Source: Anaerolineales bacterium UBA7227
GTDB lineage: Bacteria > Chloroflexota > Anaerolineae > Anaerolineales > Villigracilaceae
Assembly (NCBI GenBank): GCA_002473085.1
Contig: DKTP01000050.1
Span: 1 to 19,826, forward strand
DNA length: 19,826 nucleotides
Direction: 5' to 3'
Made by a program: the position numbers and the translations under genes. Numbering within the stretch: the first letter of the stretch is position 1; each line of letters starts with the position of its first letter. A model generated the notes under the pieces. The model was not told the DNA's origin. It saw only the letters and a list, made by a program, of their open reading frames with translations, and ran no database searches. Shown one piece after another: positions 7,312-13,621 of the stretch.

Positions 7312-7342
7312 AAAAAAGCCCTTTACGGGCTTTTTGTTTTTT
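7312..7342. terminator. Bidirectional terminator shared by tRNA-Lys and the convergent nuclease gene
   Basis: AAAAAAGCCC (7312-7321), loop TTTAC, GGGCTTTTTG (7327-7336), then more T. On + it ends the tRNA transcript. Read on -, the same stem followed by TTTTTT ends the gene coming from the right. The TAA stop of that gene (7323-7325) lies in the loop. Confidence 0.85.
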
Positions 7343-8345
7343 CCCACTCTTTCACTTTTTCCAGCAACGCGCCGAGCGGACGCAGGTCGCGCACGTCCAC
7401 CGCCAGGTTCTTGACGCGCGTCTCGCTGTATTGGAACACGCGCGTCCCCGACGGTATAAAGCGCGCCCGCTGGCGGAACTCTCCGCGCGGCAGCCAGCCT
7501 GTCAGGAAGATGTCCATGCCGTAGACCCAGACATTGCCCCAGTCAATCTGCGGGATGACGTACGTCTCGCCTCGCGCGGGACTGCGGAGCGCGATCCGTC
7601 CATCGGGCGGACTCGCCGCATGCAGCGACGCGACCGAAAAAAACGCCGTGGATGCTTCCGTTCTCGTCCGCGGCTTCAAGACAATTTTCTCGCTGGCGTA
7701 TTCGCGGCTTTCGACCTGCCCGCCGATCTCCAGCGTCACTTCCGAGTCGCAGTCGGATTTCAGCGCGAGCCGCCCCAGCGGAGTCCACGCCTGCGGATTG
7801 GCCCAGGCTTTGGGAAACGCGTGGATCAAGTGGATGGGCTGCCCCGCGGCCAGGGCCGCTTGCAGGTCACGCGGCGAAGCGGCGTTGAGCGCGGTCGCGA
7901 AGGCGAAGAGATAGAGGTCGTCGTCGCGATGTCCCTCCGCCGCGTCCTGGTCGGAGGGGACGAGGGCCGGGGCGTCGAGGAGCAATCCCGGGTCGCGGCG
8001 GACGCGCCGAATCTGCTCGCGGCGGGTCAGCAGGAAGGATTTCACGTCGCAGCGATGGCCGCCGAGCGAAACGTCGTAGCGGTCGGGATCGGTGAAGGGC
8101 GTGGCGCCTTTCACGTCGAAGGGGATGTCGTTCTGCGTGAGATGGCGGCGAAAGGCCAACTCCACGGCCACGCCTGCCACAATGCGGCGGAGACGGTCGT
8201 ACGGCGATCCGCCCATGCGGTTGTAGGTGTGAGGGAGAGAACGCACCGCGTACGCGATTCCGCCTTCGGTGAGGTCGCGGGGAAAGGGGAGGCGGAGGAG
8301 GGAGGAGGGGTTCATCAGGGAGCAGTAATCAGTCGCCAGTTTCAT
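7323..8345 (-). CDS. Putative restriction endonuclease (PD-(D/E)xK-like), partner of the methyltransferase
   Basis: Predicted 340-residue soluble protein with no family I can name. Residues 50-103 carry a nuclease-like pattern: a helix with Glu62 (GVAVELAFR), then a strand with Asp91 (RYDVSLGG), then CDVKSF with Asp100 and Lys102. The order E, D, x8, DxK fits a PD-(D/E)xK catalytic core. The remainder is mixed alpha/beta with no membrane segment. It follows the methyltransferase gene on the same strand with a 17-bp overlap, the usual arrangement of a restriction-modification pair. Two starts are possible: ATG at 8345, or ATG at 8315 (MNPSSLLRL). The first 10 residues are encoded by a dispersed repeat, so 8315 may be the ancestral start. 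The nuclease role is an inference from motif and context. Confidence 0.6.
   Translation of the reverse strand: MKLATDYCSLMNPSSLLRLPFPRDLTEGGIAYAVRSLPHTYNRMGGSPYDRLRRIVAGVAVELAFRRHLTQNDIPFDVKGATPFTDPDRYDVSLGGHRCDVKSFLLTRREQIRRVRRDPGLLLDAPALVPSDQDAAEGHRDDDLYLFAFATALNAASPRDLQAALAAGQPIHLIHAFPKAWANPQAWTPLGRLALKSDCDSEVTLEIGGQVESREYASEKIVLKPRTRTEASTAFFSVASLHAASPPDGRIALRSPARGETYVIPQIDWGNVWVYGMDIFLTGWLPRGEFRQRARFIPSGTRVFQYSETRVKNLAVDVRDLRPLGALLEKVKEWEKTKSP
8323..8341. repeat. Short dispersed repeat at the methyltransferase/nuclease junction
   Basis: CAGTAATCAGTCGCCAGTT here matches CAGTCATCAGTCGCCAACT at 9656-9674 at 16 of 19 positions. It contains the methyltransferase stop codon (TCA on +, 8329-8331) and encodes the first residues of the longer nuclease reading. 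Confidence 0.6.
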
Positions 8346-9147
8346 TCCTGAACTGCAAGCAATAATGATGGAACGTATTGCTCACCCACGCCGACCCTAA
8401 TCCATACGGCGCGAGGGACTGGTTATCTTGCATCCAGATTTTTTCGTCCTTGAGGGTGTAGGTCTTGCCGAGTTCGCGGGCAATATCCCATGCCAGCGGA
8501 TAGATCTTCCCGCCCTTCTTCACGTTCTTGACGATGATGGTGAGATACGCCTTCTCACGTAGTAACGGCTTCAGCCGTACATAAATGTCCACGAGTTTGG
8601 CGAGGAAGGATTCGTAATCGTCCACGTTGCCGAGGTCGTTGGGATCGTCCGAGTAGAAGACGTCGAGGTCGGCGGAGGCGCGGCGCTTCTTTTGGGTCTC
8701 GGCGCCGCGGGCGCGGAGCATGTCCCAGTAGGGGGGGGAGGTCAGAACGTAATCAATGGTTGGTAATTGGTAATTGGTAATTTGGGAAGCGTCGCCGTTG
8801 ATGATTTCCGACTTTAGACCTTCGACCTGCGATCCGAGCGACGCGCGTTCATCGGCAATAATTTGTTTCGCGATCTCCGCGTATTTGGAATTCAACTCCA
8901 CCCCGTAGGAATTGCGTCCCGCGCGCAGGGCGGCGACGAGGGTCGAGCCCGTCCCCGCCATCGGGTCGAGGACGGCCTGTCCGCGCTTGGTGAAGAATTC
9001 GATGAACTCCTGCGCCATCGTCTCGGGGAATTTGGCGGGATGGACGAGAGTCCCCTTTTTGCGCGGCGGCGGATTGTGGATGAACCACGATTTTTGAAAC
9101 TTCAGCCAGGTTTTCGAGTCAAGGTCGTTGAGTTTGTTTGTCGGCAT
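8329..9147 (-). CDS. Site-specific DNA methyltransferase (N4-cytosine/N6-adenine type)
   Basis: Predicted 272-residue S-adenosylmethionine-dependent DNA base-amino methyltransferase. Order of motifs: a motif X-like HPAKFPE at 36-42, motif I DPMAGTGST at 61-69 (S-adenosylmethionine binding), a GVELN strand near 82-86, then the catalytic motif IV TSPPYWDM at 136-143. This X-I-IV order is that of the gamma group. TSPPY is more often seen in N4-cytosine enzymes, but N6-adenine cannot be excluded. Residues 123-130 (ITNYQLPT), between GDA and motif IV, are encoded by a short AATTACC-type repeat. The ATG at 9147 is chosen because a TATAAT box lies 6 nt upstream and no family sequence precedes it. 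It is followed by the putative nuclease gene. Confidence 0.9.
   Translation of the reverse strand: MPTNKLNDLDSKTWLKFQKSWFIHNPPPRKKGTLVHPAKFPETMAQEFIEFFTKRGQAVLDPMAGTGSTLVAALRAGRNSYGVELNSKYAEIAKQIIADERASLGSQVEGLKSEIINGDASQITNYQLPTIDYVLTSPPYWDMLRARGAETQKKRRASADLDVFYSDDPNDLGNVDDYESFLAKLVDIYVRLKPLLREKAYLTIIVKNVKKGGKIYPLAWDIARELGKTYTLKDEKIWMQDNQSLAPYGLGSAWVSNTFHHYCLQFRNETGD
8758..8782. repeat. AATTACC tandem repeat inside the methyltransferase gene
   Basis: On the - strand, three AATTACC units followed by AACC. The 25 bases are identical to 9678-9702 on the + strand. In the coding frame it gives the ITNYQLPT peptide just before motif IV. Confidence 0.85.
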
Positions 9148-9153
9148 GAGGGG

Positions 9154-9159
9154 ATTATA
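9154..9159 (-). promoter_or_regulatory. -10 box TATAAT for the methyltransferase gene
   Basis: Read on the - strand, TATAAT is followed by CCCCTC and then the ATG at 9147. The 6-nt gap equals that of the lipid kinase gene and leaves no room for a leader, suggesting a leaderless mRNA. Confidence 0.6.
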
Positions 9160-9240
9160 ACTTGGAGCGCCGCATCGAGATACTGGGAATCGCGGCCGAC
9201 CCGTTCCGCGCGCGGCCTGTCCTCCTGGGCGGACGGAGGG

Positions 9241-9246
9241 TAGAAT
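9241..9246 (+). promoter_or_regulatory. -10-like TAGAAT before the DUF115 gene
   Basis: TAGAAT ends 9 nt before the ATG at 9256, so the leader would be at most about 3 nt. There is no Shine-Dalgarno sequence between them, and no -35 box is recognised. It lies in the 108-bp divergent gap with the methyltransferase. Confidence 0.35.
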
Positions 9247-9255
9247 TACCCCGCC

Positions 9256-10089
9256 ATGGAACCTACCCTCGCCGACTTCCTCCTCCAAACCGTCAAAAAC
9301 GCCTACGACGGGATTCGCCGCCTGCCGCAACTCCCGTCTGCGTATCTGCATCCGTGGCGGCGCGCGAGCATCCGCCGTCTCGCCGCGCTCAAGGACGCGT
9401 GCAAAGGTCAGCGCGCCTTCATCATCGGCAACGGTCCATCCCTCAAGCAGACCGACCTCTCCAAACTCAGGAACGAATTCACCTTCGGGCTGAACCGCAT
9501 CTACCTGATGTTCCCCGAACTCGGATTCCCCACTTCCTGCCTCGTCTCCATCAACGATCTCGTCATCGAACAATGCGCCGCCGAGATGGCCGCCCTCGAA
9601 ATTCCAAAGTTCGTCGCGTGGCGCTCGCATCGTCACTTCGTTAATCATCAGTCGTCAGTCATCAGTCGCCAACTGCCAATTACCAATTACCAATTACCAA
9701 CCTTCCTCTACACCACCTACACCGGCCCCCGCTTCTCCCGCGACGTGCGCGGCCGCGTCTGGGAGGGCGCCACCGTCACCAACGTCGCGCTCCAACTCGC
9801 CTTCCACATGGGCTTCGAGCAAGTCATCCTCATCGGCGTGGACCACAACTTCGCCTCGAAAGGCGACGCCAACAAGACCGTCGTCTCCGAAGGCGACGAT
9901 CCCAACCACTTCTCCGCGGCTTACTTCGGCAAAGGCTTCCGCTGGCAACTCCCCGACCTCGACACCTCCGAGATCGGCTACCGTCTCGCCCGCGACGCCT
10001 ATCAGAAAGCGGGACGCGAAGTTTTGGACGCCACCGTCGGCGGCAAACTCGCCATCTTCCCCAAGGTAGACTATTCATCCCTTTTCTGA
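9256..10089 (+). CDS. DUF115 (MptE-like) protein, likely glycan-associated
   Basis: Predicted 277-residue soluble protein of the DUF115/6-hydroxymethylpterin diphosphokinase MptE-like superfamily, which also includes motility-accessory and glycan-modifying proteins. Visible: the RAFIIGNGPSL loop at about 53-63, GLNRIYLMFPELG at 78-90, and the GFEQVILIGVDHNF strand-loop at 186-199, all typical of surface-glycan members of the family. Residues about 129-149 are an unusual stretch (HQSSVISRQL then PITNYQLPT) encoded by short dispersed repeats inserted in frame; the reading frame remains intact on both sides. The two following genes are glycosyltransferases, so a role in cell-surface glycan synthesis is more likely here than pterin chemistry. 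The substrate is unknown. Confidence 0.75.
   Translation: MEPTLADFLLQTVKNAYDGIRRLPQLPSAYLHPWRRASIRRLAALKDACKGQRAFIIGNGPSLKQTDLSKLRNEFTFGLNRIYLMFPELGFPTSCLVSINDLVIEQCAAEMAALEIPKFVAWRSHRHFVNHQSSVISRQLPITNYQLPTFLYTTYTGPRFSRDVRGRVWEGATVTNVALQLAFHMGFEQVILIGVDHNFASKGDANKTVVSEGDDPNHFSAAYFGKGFRWQLPDLDTSEIGYRLARDAYQKAGREVLDATVGGKLAIFPKVDYSSLF
9642..9702. repeat. Compound short repeat inserted in the DUF115 gene
   Basis: The left part (about 9642-9674) has ATCAGTC units and matches the repeat at 8323-8341. The right part (9678-9702) is three AATTACC units plus AACC, an exact inverted copy of 8758-8782. The whole is read through in frame. Confidence 0.85.
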
Positions 10090-10129
10090 TAACGTAACAA
10101 GCGCCCACGCAACCGCTCACTGGACACTG

Positions 10130-11614
10130 ATGCCCCGCTCCCTCCGCCTCACCCTCCTCGCTCTTCTCGCCCTCGGCGGACTCCTCCGTCTTCTCGACCT
10201 GACGGAGCCTCCGCTGGACTTCCATCCCACGCGCCAACTCCGCAACTCGATCATCGCCCGCGGCATCTACTACGACCTGCTCCCCAACGCGGACGCATCC
10301 ACGCGCGCCCTCGCGGAATCCATCGCCCGCGTCCCTGCCCGCTACGAGCCTCCCGTCACCGAGACGCTCGCCGCCGTGACCTACCTCGCGGCTGGCGGGG
10401 AATCCGTCGCCATCCCGCGCCTCTACGGGACGATCTTCTGGCTGCTCGCGGGACTCTGTCTCTTCGACCTCGCCCGCCGCCTCGCGGACTCCTCCGTCGC
10501 CGCGCTGCTGTCCCTCGCCTATTTCCTCGTCCTGCCCTTCGCGGTCCAGGCCAGCCGCTCCTTCCAACCCGACCCGCTGATGACCGCATCCGCGTTCATC
10601 GGCGTTTACTTCCTCTATCGCTGGTCCGAGTCGATTGCCGATTCCCAACCTCCGCGCGTCTCCTGGAAATTTGCCGTCATCGCCGCCCTCCTGTTTGGGT
10701 TTGCGGCCTTCGTCAAAATCTTCATCGGTTACATCATCGGCGGCGCGGCCGCGGGACTGGTCCTCTTCACCCTCAAAGGGAAATTCTGGCGTTCGCCCCA
10801 GGTGTGGACGATGGCTCTCATCATGGTCCTGCCCGCCTTCCTTTTCTACTTCACGGGCGACCGCGGCAACTCCACCGAGTACATCACCAACTGGTCGCTG
10901 GACATGCTCAAACTTATCACCCGCGGCGACTTCTACACCAAGTGGCTGGCTTTTCTCGGAAGTCTCTTCGGGCAGACGTTCATCTTCCTCTCCCTCGCGG
11001 GGACTCTCCTCGCCGCGCCGCGCGGCCGCGCGCTGCTGATCGGTCTCTGGGCGGGATATTTGCTCTACGGACTCTCCGTCCCGTTCCAGATGTACACGCA
11101 CTCGTACTATCACATCCAACTGACGCCGATCGTCGCTTTGGGGTTGAGTCCGCTCGCCGAAGCAGTAACCCGCCGCGCGGTCGGAGAGAAGCGGATCTGG
11201 CAGGCCGCGTTGACCGTCCTCGCGGCCGCGGTCATCGGCTTCCAGGCCTACGTCGCGCGCTCCGTCCTCCTCGCCGAGGATTTCCGTCACGAACCCGCGT
11301 ACTGGCAGAAGGTCGGGGAGGCGATCCCCGCCAACGCCAAAGTCATCGCGCTGACGCAGGACTACGGCTACCGCGTCATGTACTACGGCTGGCGCCGCGT
11401 GGACTTGTGGCCGCAGTCTTCGGGACTGATGGAGATCCGCGGCAACGCCATCAACGTGGAGAAAACCTTTGCCGAGCGCGCGCTGGGCAAGGACTACTTC
11501 CTGGTGACGACTTTCAGCCAACTCGATAAACAGCCCGACTTAAAAAAGATCCTCGACGGCTATCTCATTGCCGCGCAGGGAGACGGGTTTGTGTTGTACG
11601 ATTTAAGACCATGA
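10130..11614 (+). CDS. GT39-like (ArnT/PMT superfamily) membrane glycosyltransferase
   Basis: Predicted 494-residue polytopic membrane protein of the GT-C fold, which transfers sugars from polyprenyl-phosphate donors on the outer face of the membrane. The first helix (residues about 5-24) is followed by a periplasmic-type loop with PPLDFHPTRQ, whose acidic residue (Asp30) matches the catalytic position of the family. A second conserved loop reads FQPDPLMTAS. About ten further hydrophobic segments follow, up to AALTVLAAAVIGFQAY. The C-terminal roughly 110 residues are soluble. The ATG at 10130 fits a signal-anchor start but has no strong ribosome binding site; it lies 40 bases after the DUF115 gene. 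Acceptor and donor sugar are unknown. Confidence 0.8.
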   Translation: MPRSLRLTLLALLALGGLLRLLDLTEPPLDFHPTRQLRNSIIARGIYYDLLPNADASTRALAESIARVPARYEPPVTETLAAVTYLAAGGESVAIPRLYGTIFWLLAGLCLFDLARRLADSSVAALLSLAYFLVLPFAVQASRSFQPDPLMTASAFIGVYFLYRWSESIADSQPPRVSWKFAVIAALLFGFAAFVKIFIGYIIGGAAAGLVLFTLKGKFWRSPQVWTMALIMVLPAFLFYFTGDRGNSTEYITNWSLDMLKLITRGDFYTKWLAFLGSLFGQTFIFLSLAGTLLAAPRGRALLIGLWAGYLLYGLSVPFQMYTHSYYHIQLTPIVALGLSPLAEAVTRRAVGEKRIWQAALTVLAAAVIGFQAYVARSVLLAEDFRHEPAYWQKVGEAIPANAKVIALTQDYGYRVMYYGWRRVDLWPQSSGLMEIRGNAINVEKTFAERALGKDYFLVTTFSQLDKQPDLKKILDGYLIAAQGDGFVLYDLRP

Positions 11615-12555
11615 CCCTCGTCTCCATCGTTATTCCCTCCTTTAACCAAGTCTCTTATCTGGAGACGACTCTCCTCTCCGTGCTGGGACAGGATTATCCG
11701 CGCGTCGAGACCATCGTCATGGACGGCGGCTCGACCGACGGCTCGGCGGACGTCATCCGCTCCTACGAAAAACGGCTCGCGTACTGGGTCAGCGAAAAGG
11801 ACGCGGGTCAGGCCGACGCCATCAACAAGGGGATGGCGCGCGCCCGGGGCGAGATCGTCGCCTGGCTCAACTCGGACGATTACTACCTGCCCGGCGCGGT
11901 CCGCGCCGCGCTGCGCGCCTTCGAGCGGAATCCCGACGCGCTCCTCGTTTACGGAAACATGCTCGCCGTGGATGAACGCGGCCAGACCATCAACTCGTTT
12001 CGGTTCAAACAACTCACGCTCGAAGACCTGCTCTCGTTCCAGATCATCGGACAGCCTGCGGTCTTCATGCGCCGCGCCGCGTTCGAACGGGCGGGCGGAC
12101 TCGACCGCTCCTACCATTTTCTGCTCGACCATCATCTCTGGATCCGCATCGCCGCGCAGGGACGGATACTCCACGTCCCGCAGACGTGGGCCGCGGCGCG
12201 TTATCACGCCGAAGCGAAGAACCGCGCCCGCGCCTCCGAATTCGGGAGCGAGGCCTTTCGCATTTTAAAAGAAGTGGAGCAGGATGCCAAACTTGCCCCC
12301 GCTTTCGCAAACATCAAACGCCGCGCCCGCGCCTCCGCGCACCGCGTCGACGCGCGCTACCTCCTCGACGGAGACCGTCCGGCCGCCAGTCTCGCGGCAT
12401 GGACGCGGGCGTTCTTCATCTATCCGCCCGTCGCGCTTGCCCGTCTTAACCTGCTCGGCTCCGCGCTGTTGAATTTGGTCGGCCTGGGGAAATTGCGCGA
12501 GGCAACTTTGGAAAAACGAAAATCGAGATTTTCACGCGCAAAAGACGTGAAATAA
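11611..12555 (+). CDS. Family 2 glycosyltransferase (GT-A)
   Basis: Predicted 314-residue glycosyltransferase. The N-terminal GT-A domain is clear: VSIVIPSFNQ at the start, a METIVMDGGSTDGS-type nucleotide-sugar site (about residues 31-46), the EKDAGQADAINKGMARARGE segment, and the metal-binding LNSDDYY (DxD-like) near residue 88. The catalytic-side FLLDHHLWIRIA lies around 170. The C-terminal third is basic and helical. It overlaps the preceding gene by four bases (ATGA), so the two are translationally coupled. It probably adds a sugar to an envelope glycan on the cytoplasmic face. The sugar specificity cannot be read. Confidence 0.9.
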   Translation: MTLVSIVIPSFNQVSYLETTLLSVLGQDYPRVETIVMDGGSTDGSADVIRSYEKRLAYWVSEKDAGQADAINKGMARARGEIVAWLNSDDYYLPGAVRAALRAFERNPDALLVYGNMLAVDERGQTINSFRFKQLTLEDLLSFQIIGQPAVFMRRAAFERAGGLDRSYHFLLDHHLWIRIAAQGRILHVPQTWAAARYHAEAKNRARASEFGSEAFRILKEVEQDAKLAPAFANIKRRARASAHRVDARYLLDGDRPAASLAAWTRAFFIYPPVALARLNLLGSALLNLVGLGKLREATLEKRKSRFSRAKDVK

Positions 12556-12602
12556 CGCGGGAGCGCCATCGGTCGGTCTTGGCGCGGCCAGCGTCGCGGC
12601 GG

Positions 12603-12815
12603 TCATTTCATCCATCTTCGCCGCGCCCAAATGATGGGGACGACCACGATCAGGACGATAACGATGCCTATCAGCAGGATCTCCTCGGTGGTACCGGGGA
12701 CGGTTTCGCCTTCCTGGAACAGGCTGGTCAGCGCAAGCGGGCGGCCAGGGACGGCGGACAGGTCGAAGTTCAGAGAAGAGGCGAGCGGGAGCAGGGAAGG
12801 CATATCCGTATCCAT
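12603..12815 (-). CDS. Possible small single-pass membrane protein
   Basis: A short reading frame of about 70 residues. The C-terminal part is a convincing transmembrane helix, EEILLIGIVIVLIVVVPIIW, followed by a basic tail ARRRWMK. That hydrophobic-then-positive pattern is not expected by chance on a non-coding strand. The start is uncertain. The ATG at 12866 overlaps a TATAAT-like sequence and is unlikely, so the ATG at 12815 (MDTDMPSLL) or 12803 is preferred. No ribosome binding site is obvious. It has no recognised family. It points away from the act operon and is convergent with the GT2 gene. Confidence 0.4.
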   Translation of the reverse strand: MDTDMPSLLPLASSLNFDLSAVPGRPLALTSLFQEGETVPGTTEEILLIGIVIVLIVVVPIIWARRRWMK

Positions 12816-12990
12816 CAGATCGTTTTGAAATGTGACTTTTATCGCTACAACTCGGACAAAATACATTATAATCGGTTTAGTTTTTCCGGAAGCAGGATCC
12901 TGCGTTAATGGCGTTTTCTGGTCTTATTCGTTCCGATTCTGTTTTCGGGGTGTCAAGAATGTCGCTATCATTCGGTGACGTCGAAAACAC

Positions 12991-13020
12991 TGCAAAGTCT
13001 CCGCCCGCGGAGACTTTGCA
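12991..13020 (+). promoter_or_regulatory. Perfect hairpin upstream of actA
   Basis: TGCAAAGTCTCCGC and GCGGAGACTTTGCA are exact complements separated by two bases, giving about 12-13 pairs and a tight loop. No T run follows, so it is not a normal terminator. It ends 23 bases before the actA start, leaving the ribosome binding site (AGGAGAT) free. It could be a 5'-UTR stabiliser, an attenuator remnant or a protein-binding operator. Confidence 0.7.
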
Positions 13021-13043
13021 ATTACACCAACTCAGGAGATGTT

Positions 13044-13601
13044 ATGATCCAGAAGGTTTTTAAATGGTTCGTATCGCCGCTGGGTCGGGTGGCGCTGGTG
13101 ATCATTGGAGTAGGGGCGCTGAGCGCGGCGATGTGGGGAATTAACTATGTCCAGAGACCGCCCGCGCAGCCGATCCAATTCCCGCACAAACGCCACGTCG
13201 ACAATCAGATCCAATGCCTCTACTGCCATCCCGGCGCGGCGAGTGGACCTTCCTCAGGCCTGCCCACGACCAACAAATGCTGGGGATGCCACCAGCAACT
13301 GGCGATTACAACCACCAGCGCGCTTTTGCCGCCGCTGGTTGCCGCCGTCCAAAACGGCGCTTCCCTGAACTGGGTTCCGGTGGCGCAAGTTCCCGATTTC
13401 GTTCAATACAACCACCGTCCGCACATCGCGGCCGGGTTGAACTGCGAAAATTGTCACGGCGACGTGGCTTCCCTGACCCTGCCTTATGAAAACCCGCAAG
13501 TGATGAACATGGGCTGGTGCATTGCTTGTCACCGGGAAAAATCGGCCGGCAATCCCGAACTCGAGAAGAAACTGCTCGACTGCGGGACCTGTCATTATTA
13601 G
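13044..13601 (+). CDS. actA: Alternative complex III pentahaem cytochrome c subunit ActA
   Basis: Predicted 185-residue membrane-anchored multihaem cytochrome c. One N-terminal helix (about residues 13-34) is followed by five CXXCH haem sites: CLYCH 58-62, CWGCH 79-83, CENCH 134-138, CIACH 159-163 and CGTCH 180-184. Five haems and a single anchor match ActA of ACIII, which collects electrons from the Fe-S subunit and passes them to the mono-haem cytochrome. The ATG at 13044 is chosen because AGGAGAT precedes it and the membrane anchor begins at once. The longer frame from 12975 would include the upstream hairpin. It is the first gene of the act operon. Confidence 0.95.
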   Translation: MIQKVFKWFVSPLGRVALVIIGVGALSAAMWGINYVQRPPAQPIQFPHKRHVDNQIQCLYCHPGAASGPSSGLPTTNKCWGCHQQLAITTTSALLPPLVAAVQNGASLNWVPVAQVPDFVQYNHRPHIAAGLNCENCHGDVASLTLPYENPQVMNMGWCIACHREKSAGNPELEKKLLDCGTCHY

Positions 13602-13621
13602 ACCGGCGAAAGGATAAACGC

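Larger units (their letters stand above)
12556..13043. other. Mostly non-coding gap before the act operon
   Basis: Apart from the possible small membrane protein, about 490 bases without a convincing gene. It holds an ATTATAAT palindrome (12865-12872) that could serve as a -10 box in either direction, a 12-bp palindrome GCAGGATCCTGC (12892-12903), and the perfect hairpin at 12991-13020. The act promoter is probably here, but no -35/-10 pair stands out. Confidence 0.6.

Noticed and set aside
9148..9648. N-terminal extension of the methyltransferase up to 9648
   Set aside because: It would run through the promoter (TATAAT at 9154-9159) and antisense through the DUF115 gene; the extra residues show no family similarity.
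9678..9702. Tandem AATTACC units as a CRISPR array
   Set aside because: Only three 7-base units with no spacers, inside a reading frame; no cas genes nearby.
9830..11521. 563-codon open frame antisense to the GT39-like gene
   Set aside because: Asp/Glu/Arg/Gly-rich product without structure; the + strand frame has clear membrane helices and motifs.
12892..12903. 12-bp palindrome GCAGGATCCTGC as an operator for the act operon
   Set aside because: A single short palindrome with no second copy or matching known site; too weak to call on its own.
12579..12908. 109-codon frame on + in the gap before actA
   Set aside because: Product is polar and low-complexity, with no ribosome binding site; the opposite strand has the better coding signal.
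12975..13043. Upstream extension of actA from 12975
   Set aside because: It would include the perfect hairpin and has no ribosome binding site; AGGAGAT marks 13044 as the start.
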